Assembly (NCBI GenBank): GCA_043228905.1
Contig: JBHGNT010000014.1
Coordinates: 2,294,001 to 2,358,000, forward strand
Reading direction: 5' to 3'
DNA: 64,000 nt
Source of the DNA: Azolla caroliniana
Lineage: Eukaryota; Polypodiophyta
Positions 21,352 to 32,904 of the stretch are shown here, piece after piece. The notes beneath the pieces were generated by a model. It did no database searches. It saw only the letters and a program-made list of their open reading frames with translations, and was not told the origin of the DNA. The position numbers were made by a program, and so were the translations under genes. How positions within the stretch are numbered: the stretch's first letter is position 1; the number at the start of each line of letters is the position of its first letter.

Positions 21352-22712
21352 GCTTCACACACTATGTAAAAAAAATAATGAAATAATTATTATAGATTAG
21401 ATTAGTAGCTTACTATAGAAAGATGGATATACTCAAGAGCTTCAAAACGTATTTTACTATATACAAAATGGAGAAATACATATCATGTTATGTGAAAATA
21501 AAGTTTGAGAAGATAGGAAATTAGAACTATCCCACATAGATAGGAAAGTTAAGGCCCTGGCTATATAAGCACCTTGAGCTACCTCATTTTTCATTTGTGC
21601 TAAGAGCACTTTGGCCACTTTGTCTTAATGGATGATGGTGGCCAGATTCCCTAAAACCGGAAACCGGCCGGTAAACAAATCCGGAAACCGGCTGGTAAGC
21701 AAATCTGGAAACCGGCCGGTAAGCAAATCCGGAAACTGGTCCGGTAGGCAAATCCGGAAACCAGCCGGTAAGCAAAATCGGAATCGGAACCGGTAAGCAA
21801 ACCGGAACTGGTTGGCAAGCAAAACTGGAAATGGAACTGGCAAGCAAACCGGAACCGGAATCGGCCGGCAAGCAAAATTGGAACCGGAACCGTTCGGCAA
21901 GCAAAATTGGAAACCGGCCGGTAAGCAAAACCGGAACCACAACCGGCAAGCAAAATGGAACCGGCCGGCGAGGGATTCGGTGATCGGGCGGAACTAGCTA
22001 CCGGACGAGGTTGGACGCAGACGGACGGAAGATTGGATCATGCAACAAACTAAAGTAATGTGAAAAGAACTAAAGTAAAGGCCACGTGGACGCAAGCAAC
22101 TAAAGTTGGAGTGCATGCAAAAAGTAAAGGTCATGTGGACGGTCACATGCAACTAAACGAAAAAGCCATGCAACTAAAAATAGATGCAACTAAAAGTAGA
22201 GGCCATGCAACAAAAAGTGGAAAGGCTATGATCAAGGGAGAACTCCATATATATTCCATTTTTTTTCCTACACTGGGACTCACTCTCCATATTATCTTAA
22301 TTTTTTTTCTTTTCTTTGAGCTCCCCTATCTTATCGAAGCCATATCTCTCAAGTAAAACCCGAATTTCCTTACCGAAGCCATATCTTACTCATAACTCTA
22401 AATTTCCATACAGAAGCTATTCAACTCATAAAACCATAATCTCTTATCAAAGCCAAGAACCCTAATTTTCTATAGAATTCATATCTTAATTTCCTCTAAT
22501 CTATTACTCTAGCCATCTCCATTAGCAAACTTTTTGTAATCCCAATCTCGGAATTAATTGTAATCTTTCTTTCTACTTGTTAATGAAATTTGTTAATCTT
22601 TCTCATTTCGGTTAATTCTTGGTACATAAATACACAAATTTGATATCCTCTAGTCAAAGGCCCCAGGGTCTTGCCTCAACGTTCACGTATCCTCATCGTA
22701 TTTTTCGCGACA
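21352..22712 (+). repeat. LTR of Gypsy type (family G) inserted in F5 gag
   Basis: This 1.36 kb segment is an inverted copy of 37745-39084. It begins near TGCTTCACACACTATG and ends TTTTTCGCGACA. It contains a 24 bp minisatellite (unit like AAACCGGCCGGTAAGCAAAT) at about 21652-21975. The left border is uncertain by a few bases, and no matching target-site duplication was found. Open frames across the minisatellite are repeat translations, not genes. Confidence 0.72.
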
Positions 22713-22920
22713 CCGCTAGCCATCTATCTTCGGGTATGTTTCTCATCTGCATTTCAGATTTGTAGGCCTCTAAGTAACTCGTGGCGTCCTTTCCGCCGAA
22801 CCGGCTTATCTTGCCGACCATTGCTTCTATGGCCTGGTCGAGGGCACTCACGCCCTCGCGTGCACTAACCAGGCGGTCTACCGCCACCGCCATTGCTTCT
22901 GCCAGTTCGCTTCCTCTCAT
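22713..22920 (-). pseudogene. gag: Gypsy Gag N-terminal fragment of element F5
   Basis: The ATG at 22918-22920 (minus strand) lies just inside the primer-binding site. It encodes KISRFGGKDATSYLEAYKSE and MRNIPEDRWLAVSRK, matching the GKDMSWYLRDYKAEM region of element D's Gag. It is cut at 22713 by the family-G LTR. Confidence 0.82.
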
Positions 22921-22944
22921 CTCCAGATTCCTTTGCCACCCTTC

Positions 22945-22962
22945 TTCACGTTGGGTTCACCA
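22945..22962 (-). other. Primer-binding site of Gypsy F5
   Basis: The minus strand reads TGGTGAACCCAACGTGAA four bases after the LTR end. The same site (one base different) occurs at 37723-37740 and 52880-52897, always four bases from an LTR ending CGACA. I could not identify the primer tRNA. Confidence 0.75.
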
Positions 22963-22966
22963 AAGA

Positions 22967-23680
22967 TGTCGAGGAAATCCTCGCGGATTCGTTGAAGTCG
23001 GGCAGGACCATGGGGGTCTCGGACCGAGGAACCGAGGAAACGAGAAGGGAGCCATTTGAGAATTGCGTAGCTCTTGGGACATCAGGAAAACAGGTAATGC
23101 TAGCGATCCAGAGAGGGTAAAAGAGTTGTGCGTAGACGCAGACACGAGCAAGACATTGAGAACAACGTTTGTTAGGCAAGGAGGGTTTCTATTAAACAAC
23201 ACAAGTGCGCAGTGCGGTGGGTGATTACAACCGGATCAGAGCCGGTGATGGAGCGTGGAGCTTGGTAATAGCCAGACACAAAGGTGCGTTGGCACGCTGA
23301 AGGTCGATCCCCTAGCCGGGAGCACTTGGGCGTGCAGGGGAAGCGCCTTCCGATGATCAATCCTCCTCCTCTTTTTTGTATCTCCTCTCCTCTCTATGGC
23401 ATCCTCAAGATAGTCGAAGGTCACCCCCTTTATAGCACAAGGAGCGACCGTTACAAGCATTCATTACTCGTCGCTTTCCCTTCCTAGATCCTCTCCCTCG
23501 TAACTCTCCCTACATATGCGATGTCTATTTCTTCATTAATGTCCTGACTACGTAGTACCCCTCTGTATACTCACGCCTAGTACTTTTCCTAGCTAATTCT
23601 CTCGAGGCGTGCACTTGCGTAAACCGGTGTTCTTGCGCATTTCACCTTGTTTCTACCTATGGCTCAGAATCTTCACGACA
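22967..23680 (-). repeat. 5' LTR of Gypsy F5
   Basis: On the minus strand it starts TGTCGTGAAGATTC and ends TTTCCTCGACA, next to the primer-binding site (714 bp). Its outer edge sits exactly at a break in an F2 Copia integrase. The host flank is GCCGG on the minus strand; the partner duplication was lost with the F5 3' end. Confidence 0.82.
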
Positions 23681-24968
23681 CCGGCTTCTTTCCGAAGTAT
23701 TTTTCGTGCGGAGTTACTTCGTGCACTTCGGATGTTGTGCATCGGTTCATTAGGTAGACGGCCGTATTTGCAGCTTTGGCCCAATATGACTTGGGCATAT
23801 GCTTCTCGTTCATCATGGCCTGCGCTACTTCGAGGATGTGCCAATTTTTGCGCTCGGCTACTCTGTTTTGTTGCGGAGTGTGTCGGCAAGTGAATTCTCG
23901 CCGAATTCCTTCCTTTCGGAGATACGCCATGAAATCGTCTGAGAAGTACTCCTTGCTGCCATCCGATCGAAGGCATCGTACATGACGACTAGTGGCTTTT
24001 TCGACTTCGTTTTTAAACCTTTGGAAGTGTCCGAACACTTCGCTCTTTTGCCGCATCGGATAGAGCCACGTGTGCTTGGAGAAGTCGTCGATGAAGAGCA
24101 CATAATATCGGCATCCGCTGAATGTAGCTGGTTGCGCCGGTCCCCATACGTTGGAATGGACTACATCAAGTAGACCTTTGCTCACGTTCCGTTCTTTCGG
24201 GAATGGGTGTCGGTGTTGCTTGCCGAATTGGCATGCTTCACATACACCTTCAATCTCCTTCTCTTTGAATGTCGGGAGTCCGATGATGACTCCTTTCAAT
24301 TTCATTGCTTTGAGTTTGTTGAGATTGATGTGGCCGATTCGTTTGTGCCATAGCTCTATGTCGGAGTCGGCTTTCGTGCTTTTTGCGAACATGGCGGATT
24401 TCATCTCGTGTGAATTGAGAATGAACATTTGGCCCTCTCTTCTTCCGCGCGCGATGATTCGACCCTCTTTTTCGATGAAGCACCCTTCTTGATCGAATCG
24501 TACTTGCATCCCTTGCTCAACCATTTGGCCGACCGAGACCAAGTTCTTCATGATGGTGGGAACATGGAAGAATTTTTTAATGTATGTTTGCTTACCTCTT
24601 TCGCCGAACGGAACATTGTTGATGTGCCAAATCGGGTGTGTAGTGTCATCTCCGGTTTCGACATAATCGGGTCGCTCCGGCTCTCGAAGTTCGAGAAACC
24701 ATTCTTTATGAGATGTCATACGGTTTGAGGCTCCGGAGTCAACAAACCATACGTCCTCCAGATTGAGGGCACTAGTGGAGGTAGAGGTTGACATAAAGTT
24801 TTCTCTATGTTTTATCATGAACATTCCGCCACGGTCGGCGTTGTGTGCGTACATTCCGCCACAATCTTCGTAGTCGGAGTTGTGCCCGTACATTCTACTA
24901 TACTCTTCGTAGTCAGAATTGGGTGCGTAATTCGTGAGTTGTCGGCTTGTGGAAACCGATTCACGCAT
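23681..24968 (-). pseudogene. pol: Copia protease-integrase region (F2, copy 1)
   Basis: On the minus strand it reads protease WFVDSGASNRMTSHKEWF, then GAG-pre-integrase (ELWHKRIGHINLNKLKAM, CEACQFGKQHRHPF), then integrase (FIDDFSKHTWLYPM, LRSDGSKEYFS, NRVAERKNWHILEVAQAM) up to EKYFGKKP, where the F5 LTR begins. The first integrase Asp appears as Asn (HSNVW instead of HTDVW). The missing reverse transcriptase may be the fragment at 11086-11796. Confidence 0.88.
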
Positions 24969-25789
24969 CTTCTTTCGGCACTCTTCTTCCTGGTAGTCGA
25001 GCTTTCCGCAATATCCGCATTCGGTTGCGTTTTGATGGCTCCGGCCGGAGTGAAAGCTCCCCCTTCTTGCGAAGGTTCCTCGTTGGCTTCCGTTTTGCGG
25101 CCGAACTTGGGAGTTGTTGTCCTAGGTCGAACCTCGTCTGCCTTGTCCTTGGCTGAATTGGCCTCTCGCTCGTCTGCGTCCTCTTTCTCCGTTCGAGTGC
25201 GTGTAGAGAATTTGGCCTTCCGACTCATTGCTCCTTGTAATGTGGTTTTCTTCAACCAATAGCATTGATTGGAGCTTGAAGAAGGAGGGATATTTCTCCC
25301 TCGCTAGAATGGCGGTTCGCATCGCGCCGAACCGTGGTGCGAGGCCGCCGAGGCATATTTGCACCATTTCATCATCATCGATATTTATGCTTATCGAGCC
25401 GAGTGAGTTGCAAAGCTCCTTGATCTTCAAGGTGTATGTCGTGATGGACATGTCCCTTTGTTGAATGTTGTTCAACTCTTGGTGGTTGTGTTCGCCGCGA
25501 AAATCTTTTGTAGATTTTACCATGCCTCCTTCAGTGTCTTGGCTTCGCAAATGTAGCCGAGCATGTGACCGTGAACACATGTCACCAAGCAATACATCAC
25601 ACGGATTGCGGCTTGCTCTGATGTTGTGTATCCGGGATCTGTTTCGATGGGCCAGTCTTCGTGCGCTCCTTTGACGTAGCTCCAATAGCCTTGTCCGACA
25701 AGGTATTGGTGCATCTTGTACTCCCAAGATGCGAAGTTGTTTCAATCCAACTTCTCGGTAGCGAGAGCGCTCCCCATTTGAGTATTCAT
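24969..25789 (-). pseudogene. gag: Copia Gag (F2, copy 1)
   Basis: The ATG at 25787-25789 opens MNTQMGS, then NFASWEYKMHQYLVGQGYW, VMYCLVTCVHGHMLGYICEA, DMSITTYTLKIKELCNSLGS and PRFGAMRTAILAREKYPS. A Gag zinc knuckle (CGYCGK...CRKK) lies near 25000. Stops and at least one frameshift (near 25500) break it. A (TTC)n microsatellite at about 25798-25834 lies in the leader. Confidence 0.85.
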
Positions 25790-25945
25790 TATGTTGATTC
25801 TTCTTCTTCTTCTTCTTCTTCTTCTTCTTCTTCTCTCCTCAAATGCGAGCTATGTGGTCGCACCACGATACCGATGAGCCGGTTCTTCGTGAATGTCGGC
25901 GTAGAGCTCAACACGCACAGATGGGCTGGATGGAGCTACCAAACC

Positions 25946-25957
25946 GCTCTAATACCA
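25946..25957 (-). other. Primer-binding site (F2, copy 1)
   Basis: The minus strand reads TGGTATTAGAGC, one base different from the usual tRNA-Met site, next to the LTR end TTCTTTACA. Confidence 0.85.
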
Positions 25958-26198
25958 TGTAAAGAATCAAGAGATGGATTCTGTGGCGCGGAATAGATAT
26001 GAACTGTGTGTGTGTATGAGAGAGAGTGAGAGTGAGATAGAGACAAGGAGTAAGACAGAGAATACGCAAGGTAAAGTATATTAACAAAGGAGAAAGACTC
26101 GACGTTATACAAGGTGGGAGGAGGATGCTTTATATAGCCATCCTCTCTCTTCATTAACTACAAGACTCATGGAGCATGGGGAATGTAAGAGCTCATAA
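25958..26198 (-). repeat. F2 LTR remnant joining copies 1 and 2
   Basis: It is the 3' 240 bp of an F2 LTR (compare the complete solo LTR at 34566-34954), containing the TATATAAAG box. Its 5' part is missing, and it is joined directly to the RNase H end of copy 2 near ALR. Confidence 0.75.
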
Positions 26199-27397
26199 GA
26201 TCTTAAGGCTTTGGTGAAGATGTCGGTTGTCTCAAGATTCGTGCTAGTGTGTTGAAGGTCGACATCTCCAACCTGAATGCGCTCTCGAATGAAGTGATAG
26301 TGCACTTCGATATGCTTCGTGCAAGCGTGGAACACCGGGTTCCGAGACAGATGAATACTGCTCATGTTGTCATAGTAAAGGGGAATCAAATCTTTGATGA
26401 GAATGCCCAGATCCTTCAATATCCTCTTGAGCCATACGACTTCACATGCAACCACCTTTGCACCCTTGTAGTTGGCCTTTGTGTTCAAAAGAGCGACGGT
26501 TGGTTGCTTCTTGCTACTCCAAGAGATGGCTCCACTTCCGAGGGAGAAGACGAAACTAGAGGTTGATCGTTGATCTGCTTTGTAGCCGGCCCAATCGACA
26601 TTTGTGTACCCTTCGAATTGAATTGGCGTGGCCGACTTATAAAGAATGCCATAGTCCATCGTTCCTCTCACGTATCATAGCACTCTTTTAGAACAATCCA
26701 AATGGATATCTCGTGGAGTTTGCATGAATTGGCTAAGGAGGCCGACCGGATAGCTCAGGTCAGGTCGAGTGATCATGAGGTAGATGAGGCTTCCGATCAG
26801 TTGTCGATACTGAGTCGGCTCACACTCTGTGGTGCCGGAGTCGACATCCAGTTTGAGGTTTCGATCGAGAGGGGTTGCCACAGATTTGCACTCGGTCATC
26901 CCGAACTTGTATAATAAGTTGAGGATGTAGTGCCGTTGAGAGATCATTATTCTAGTTGGAGTCTGGATTACCTCAATGCCAAGGAAGTAATGGAGCTCTT
27001 TCATGTTCGTCATCTCGAATTTGCTGGAGAGGAGGGACTTAACCATGTTGATTTTGACTAGATGCTCACCTCCAATGACGAGATCATCCACGTATAGGAT
27101 GATGGTAATTGGACTTTCAGAATCGCTTCTTACTTAGAGAGAATTGTCGGATTTTGACATTCGGAAGCCGATTCAATGAAGATATTGTGTTATCTTCGAG
27201 TGCCAAGAACGTGGTTCTTGCTTAAGTCCGTAGAGAAGCTTCTTGAGTCGGCTGACGGCTTTCGGATGAATATTGGATTCGAAGCTGGGTGGTTGTACCA
27301 TGTACACCTCCTCTTCTCATTCGCTTTGAAGAAAGGCGTTTTTGACATCCATCTGGTTGAGCTGCCACCCTTTCGCTGCGACAAGTCCTATTACGGT
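26199..27397 (-). pseudogene. pol: Copia reverse transcriptase / RNase H (F2, copy 2)
   Basis: On the minus strand, reverse transcriptase remnants between 27397 and 27090 lead into VDDLVIGGEHLVKINMVKSL, MKELHYFLGIEVIQTP, QRHYILNLLYKFGM and [20 protein letters not shown]. RNase H follows: GYTNVDWAGYKADQRSTSS, GAISWSSKKQPTVALLNTKA, LYYDNMSSIHLSRNPVFHA. The RNase H motif STEAEY is changed to NTKANY. Several stops and frameshifts are present. The C-terminus is lost at the junction with the LTR remnant. Confidence 0.87.
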
Positions 27398-28435
27398 CTA
27401 CACGGTTGTCATCTTTGCCACTGGGGCAAAGGTCTCTTCATAGTCGACTCCTTGTGTTTGTGCGTAACCCTTCTCTACGAGTCGAGCTTTGTAGCGGCTG
27501 ATGGAACTGTCAACATTATACTTCACTTTGTATATCCATCTGCAACCGATTGCCTTCTTGTGCGGTGAGTCAGGGACGAGATCCCATGTCTCGTTCCTGT
27601 TGAGAGGTTGCATCTCCTCGTTCATCGCTTTGACCCATGGAGGATCTTTAACGTCTTCGGCAAAGCTCTCCGGTTCTTGAATTGCTGCCACCTTCATCAT
27701 AAAGACATATTGATATGCCATATAGTCATTGTAGCCGAATCGGCTAACCAGATTCTTCTCTCGGGTGGAGCGAGGGCGTTTCTCATTTGCTGATGTGAGT
27801 GCTTTCTTATCTCCGGGTGACCTCATAAGAGGCACATCAAGGCCATCAAACTCACTATCGAGTGACTGAGCCGACTCGTTGTCGTCGAAGTGATCGTCTT
27901 CATATTCTGGCATTTTGGCCTTCCCTTTATCCATCTTTGGACTTGATCAAGATATGCTTTGATTGCTCGGAGGCTCTTGTGGTCCGCTCAATCTGGTTGA
28001 GATTGGACTCTCTTGAAGTATTGACCTCAGTTGATCATCGTCTTCTGTGTTCTCGAAGTCATTTGTAGATGGTTCGGGAGGAGTTGGCTCAGGTTTGTAC
28101 CATGATGTCGATTCGTCAAAGATGACATCCTGACTTATACGAGCCTTCCGAGTAGAGGGGTTGAAGCACTTGTATCCCTTTTGCTGCAATGAGTACCCCA
28201 CGAGGATGCACTTCTCTGATTTTGGGTCAAGCTTCTGCCGCTTCTCATCGGGAATGTGCACGTATGCAATGGAGCCGGATATCCTTATATGGGATAGATC
28301 TGGCTTCTTCCCATAGTACTTCCTGTGTGGGGTGACCTTGTGCACTCCGGATGTTGTGCACCGGTTCATGAGGTAGACATCGGTATTTGCAGCTTCTGCC
28401 CAATATGACTTGGGCATATGCTTCTCATTTAGCAT
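27398..28435 (-). pseudogene. pol: Copia integrase C-terminus and start of reverse transcriptase (F2, copy 2)
   Basis: The first block (28435-27947) reads YWAEAANTDVYLMNRC, HIRISGSIAYVHIPDEKRQK, CILVGYSLQQKGYKCF and ARISQDVIFDESTSWY, the C-terminal part of Copia integrase. The second (27934-27398) reads WVKAMNEEMQPLNRNETWDL, GCRWIYKVKYNVD, RYKARLVEKGYAQTQGVDY and ETFAPVAKMTTV, the N-terminal reverse transcriptase. The two blocks are separated by a short frameshift. Confidence 0.88.
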
Positions 28436-29407
28436 GGCGCTTGCTACTTCGAGGATGTGCCGATTCTTGCGTTCGGCTACACCATTCTGTTGCGGTGTGT
28501 GTCGGCAAGTGAATTCTCGTCGAATTCCTTCTTATCAAAGGTATGCCGTGAACGCATTGGAGAAGTATTCCTTTCCTCTGTCTAACTGAAGACATCGTAC
28601 ATGGTGGCCGGTTGTCTTTTCGGCTTCACTTTTGTATTTTTGGAAGTGTGAAAACACTTCACTCATCATCCTGATGGGAAAGATCCATGTATATCTAGAG
28701 AGGTCGTCAATGAAGGTAACATAGTAGCGACATCCTCCACATGTGGCCATCTGTGCCGGTCCCCACTCATGTTCCTCTCCTTTGGGAATGGGTGCCGATG
28801 TTGCTTGCCGAATTGGCATGCTTCACATACTCCTTCAATCTCTTTCTCTTTGAAGGTCAGGAGCCCACTGACGACTCCTTTCAATTGCATCGCCTTGAGT
28901 TTTTTGAGATTGATATGGCCAATACTTTTATGCCATAACTCTATGTCGGTGTCGGGTTTGAGGCCATTTGCAAACATGGCCAATTTTACCTCGTTCGCTT
29001 CGAGGATAAACATTCGGCTTTCCCTTTGACCACGAGCAATTAGTCAGCCTTCTTTCTCGATGAAGGAACCACCTTGGTTGAATCGAACTTGCATCCCTTG
29101 CTCCATAATTTGGCCGACCAAGACCAAATTCTTCGTTATGGTGGGTACATGTAAGACATTTTTGATGCAAGTTTTCACCTTCTTTTTCAAATGGGACATT
29201 GCCGACATGCCGAATCAGAGGAGTGGTGTCGTCTCTGGTCTCGACATAACCGGTTCGGTCCGACTCTCGTAAGTCTCGAAACCATTCTTGATGGGACCTC
29301 ATATGGTTCGAGGCACCATAGTTGACGAACCATACATCTTCCGGATTGGAGACATTAGTCGAAGTAGAGGCCAACATAGAATTTGCTTTATCTCTCATCA
29401 CGACCAT
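28436..29407 (-). pseudogene. pol: Copia protease and integrase core (F2, copy 2)
   Basis: The protease region reads DVWFVNYGASNHMRSHQEWF, where the catalytic DSGA has become NYGA, so the active-site Asp is lost. GAG-pre-integrase follows (ELWHKSIGHINLKKLKAM, CEACQFGKQHRHPF), then integrase (FIDDLSRYTWIFPI, RGKEYFSNAFTAYL). The region around the first integrase Asp is deleted near 28770. Copy 1 retains the protease Asp, so these copies decayed independently. Confidence 0.88.
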
Positions 29408-30325
29408 TCCGCCATGGTCTTCATAGTCGGAGTTGGTGGCATAATTTGTGAGTTGTCGGCTTGTGGAAGCCGACTCGCGCTTCTTCTTTCAACAATCTTC
29501 TTCATGGTGGCCCATTTTTCCGCAATATCCGCATTCGATTGAGGTTTGTCGGCTCATACCAGAATGGAAGCTCCCCCTTCTTCCGAAGGTTCCTCGATGG
29601 CTTCTGTCTTGTTTCCAAAATTAGGAGTTGTTGTTGTAAGTCAGACCTCGTCCGCCTCGTCCTTGGCCGAATCGGCCTCTTGCTTGGACGCATCCTCTTC
29701 GTCCGTTCGAATGTCTGTAGAGCATGTGGCCTTCCGAGGCATTGCTCCTCCTTCGAACATGGTTTTCTTCAACCAACAAAATGAATTGAAGATCGAAGAA
29801 AGAGGGAGGATTCTCCCTTGCTAGCACGACGGTCCTCATCGCGCCGAACCGTGGTGCAAGAACGCTGAGGCATATTTGCACCATATCATCATCATCCACA
29901 TTGACGCTTATCGAGCCGAGCGAGTCACAAAGCTCCTTTATCTTCAAGGTGTAGCTTGTGATGGACATGTCCCGTTATTAGCTGTTGTTCAACTCTTGGC
30001 GGAGTTGAAGCTTTCGTGCCATCGTATTGGCGGCAAATATCTTCCTTAGATTCTCCCATGCTTCTTTTGGCCTCGTGGCTTCTCAAATGTAACCGAGCAT
30101 GTGGTCATGAACACATGTCGCCAAGCAATACATTACTCGACTTGCCACTTGCTCCCATGTTGAGTAGTCAACGTCCTTTGGGTCGGGTCGATTTTCTTGT
30201 GCTCCTTTGATGTAGCTCCAATAACCTTGACCGACAAGGTATTGGAGCATCTTGTATTCCCAAGATGCGAAGTTGTTTCGGTCCAACTTCTCGCTAGGGA
30301 GAGTGCTCCCCATTTGAGTATTCAT
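29408..30325 (-). pseudogene. gag: Copia Gag (F2, copy 2)
   Basis: The ATG at 30323-30325 opens MNTQMGSTLPSEKLDRNNFA, then WEYKMLQYLVGQGYW, VMYCLATCVHDHMLGYI, ANTMARKLQLRQELNNS and DMSITSYTLKIKELCDSLGS. A zinc-knuckle region ECGYCGKMGHHEEDC lies near 29510-29550. In-frame stops occur near 30083, 29970 and 29620. Confidence 0.88.
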
Positions 30326-30480
30326 GGTGTTCGATGCAGATTTCTTCCTTCTCCTTCACTCTTGAATACGAGCTATGTAGTTGCACTACGATAGCGATGA
30401 GCCGGTTCTTCTTGAACGTCAGCGTGGAGCACAACACACGGTTACAATGAGGCGAGTGGGCTAGATCAAGCTACCAAATC

Positions 30481-30492
30481 GTTCTAATACCA
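30481..30492 (-). other. Primer-binding site (F2, copy 2)
   Basis: The minus strand reads TGGTATTAGAAC, a two-base variant of the tRNA-Met primer site, directly after the LTR. Confidence 0.8.
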
Positions 30493-30835
30493 TGTAAAGA
30501 ATCGATGGTGATTCTTGTGCAGCGGAATAGATTAGAGATGTGTGTTATGTGTGTGTGTGTGTGAGAGAGAGAGAGAGGAGAGAAACACAAGATAGAAAAT
30601 ACTCAAGAAGATTGTATATTACAAAGGAGATTAATCGACATATACAAAGTAGGAGAAGAGTGCTTTATATAGTCATGGGGAATGTGGAAACTCATTAGTT
30701 ATGTGTCATAGAATATGATTCTATGACACATAGTTAATGTGTGAAGAGTAGTGGTGTGACTTTTGACCTTTGAGTTCTCATACACTCTCAAGGGTGTGTT
30801 CACACACTAGGCTAGATTGAGCTTGATTCTCAACA
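30493..30835 (-). repeat. 5' LTR of F2 copy 2
   Basis: On the minus strand it starts TGTTGAGAATCAAGCTC and ends GATTCTTTACA (343 bp). It matches the solo LTR at 34566-34954. A GT/GA microsatellite lies near 30545-30580. Confidence 0.88.
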
Positions 30836-32904
30836 ATTATGTACCTATTTATTATCTATCATTTAATTCCTTGTCTTAGGCTTACATTTGGAGTAATGTG
30901 TAACATATGGTATCACGACGATTTTATAATGTTTCTTTTGTTGATGTTGATTTCTTTCGGATGGTGATTGATCAATGTTTTGTTTAAGCTTGATCCAGAA
31001 AGTCATCAACAAAGGAACTTTGGTATTTCCTTTTTATTTATGAATAATATATATATTTATTCTATTCTTTCTTCTCCAATTTTCAATCATGTTTAAATTG
31101 ATATCTTAAAATGTAAATAATTCAATTATGTTGAATTGGTCATAGTTTGTTCATATAAATCATACATATGTTATGTATGTGTATGAGGTTAATACCTCAA
31201 TTGCCATGGATTTGGTATGCGTAAAAGGTCAATATATCAATTACGCATTGCGTTCATTATTAGTTTTTGGATGTTGCGTGTGCGCAAATGTGACAAGCCT
31301 CGATTACGTATCTTCATTACATCATTTGTTGGTTTATGTTTTGTTAACGATTCTTTTATATATACAAATGTGATCACATGTATACGTATTTGATCACATA
31401 GATGCCATAAACGTATAATGTATATATTAAGAATTTGTTACATGATATTCATATGTCAAATGTTGTCCATTTAGAGTAAGGATCTTGGTGACTATCACAT
31501 TTTTTGTGGGGAAGGCATAGTCACCATCCCCCTTGGTCACCTCAATTTTGCAATATGTATAAAACTTACATATGTTATGTATGCATGTGAGATCAATAGC
31601 TCAATTACCATGGATTTGATATGCGATGTGAGTCATATGCATAAGAGGTCAATACCTCAATGGCGCATTATGTTCACTCTTATGTTTTAGATGTTGTGTG
31701 TGTAGAGGCTACATGCCTTGATTATGTATCTTCATTACCTCATTCATTGGTTTATGTTTTGTTAACGATTCTTTTATATATACATATGTGATCACATGTA
31801 TACGTATGTGATCATATACATGTCATATACATACAATATATATATTAGGAATTTGTTACATGATATTCCTATGTCGAATGTTGTCTTTTTAGGGTAAGGA
31901 TTTTGGTGGTCGTCTTCACATTTTCTGTAGGGAAGGCGTAATCACCACCCCTTTTGGTCACCTCAATTTCGCCATACATAACAATTAAACAAGCATAACC
32001 ACAATGACCTTGTGGGTGTAAGGCTTGACCCACTTTGTGCAAGGACATCCTTACGAAACCCATATCGAACATTTTGCACTCATTACATGATTACGAGGCC
32101 ACCATGAGACCATCATTACAGAAGGCATTTGTAATGAAGTAACCATGTGATGGGCCACGTGGGCCTACTATGGAAAAGAGGGCTAGTGTTGGCTTGACAA
32201 TTAGGTTGCACCTTATGGTATGCTAGTGTAATGATGAGACTTCAGAGGTTGAGTAACGTACCAACATAGTTTTCTAGACAACAATGACGAAATAAGGATT
32301 CTAGACAAATGTTTTTCTTTAAAAGAACAAATATGGGTACACGCCTTCATATATCTTTCATATGCATAAACATTAGACATTCAATATAAGCAAGACAATT
32401 GGCTAGTTCAAGTGTTTAATGGCTTTGTTCTCGAGGTTTGAGTTCAAATATGACCAAAACCATACAACATTATTGATACATATGCCTATAAAACATGTTT
32501 AGACTTTAGCTCTAAGTGTAGTTCGGGGTCCTCATTATAGGATTTAAAGAGTCAAAACCACATAAGTGACCACAAAGACCTAGTTTATTGTTAACATTTT
32601 TTATGTATAAACTATTCATGACGGGAACAAACATGGTTGAGCCTCGAGGAGGTCCCTTGAAAAAATCGATATGGATTTAAGGGCATTCATTTGTCACCCC
32701 CATGGTTTTTTAAACTTCTTTGTATTACCTTAGTTACATAATCGTGAACCTCATCTCATCCATCTATAGGGGTACTAACGTGAGATCATGATATCGATTA
32801 ATGTTTGCCCATGATATGTTTACATCACGACATTATGTTATGGCTATTTGTTTGACCCTATCCTATTTCTTTGCCAAACATTGTATCTTCATGGTCCATA
32901 ATAA
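30836..32904. other. AT-rich non-coding region
   Basis: No coding sequence or element boundary is recognisable in these 2 kb apart from the tandem repeat at 31161-31980. Short open frames are not supported by any motif. Confidence 0.6.
31161..31980. repeat. Two-unit tandem repeat, about 404 bp period
   Basis: Units at 31161-31560 and 31565-31980 share ACATATGTTATGTATG, CCATGGATTTG, GTTAACGATTCTTTTATATA, GTGATCACATGTATACGTAT, AATTTGTTACATGATATTC and TTGGTCACCTCAATTT in the same order. They are diverged, so the duplication is old. Confidence 0.8.

Noticed and set aside
21584-21953. Repeat-rich proteins (CLPAGFRF type), also at 38348-38954
   Set aside because: They are translations of a CCGG-rich minisatellite, open in several frames because the repeat lacks stops.
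30545-30585. GT/GA dinucleotide run as a regulatory site
   Set aside because: It is an ordinary microsatellite in an LTR leader, of the kind also found in the A, C and E LTRs.
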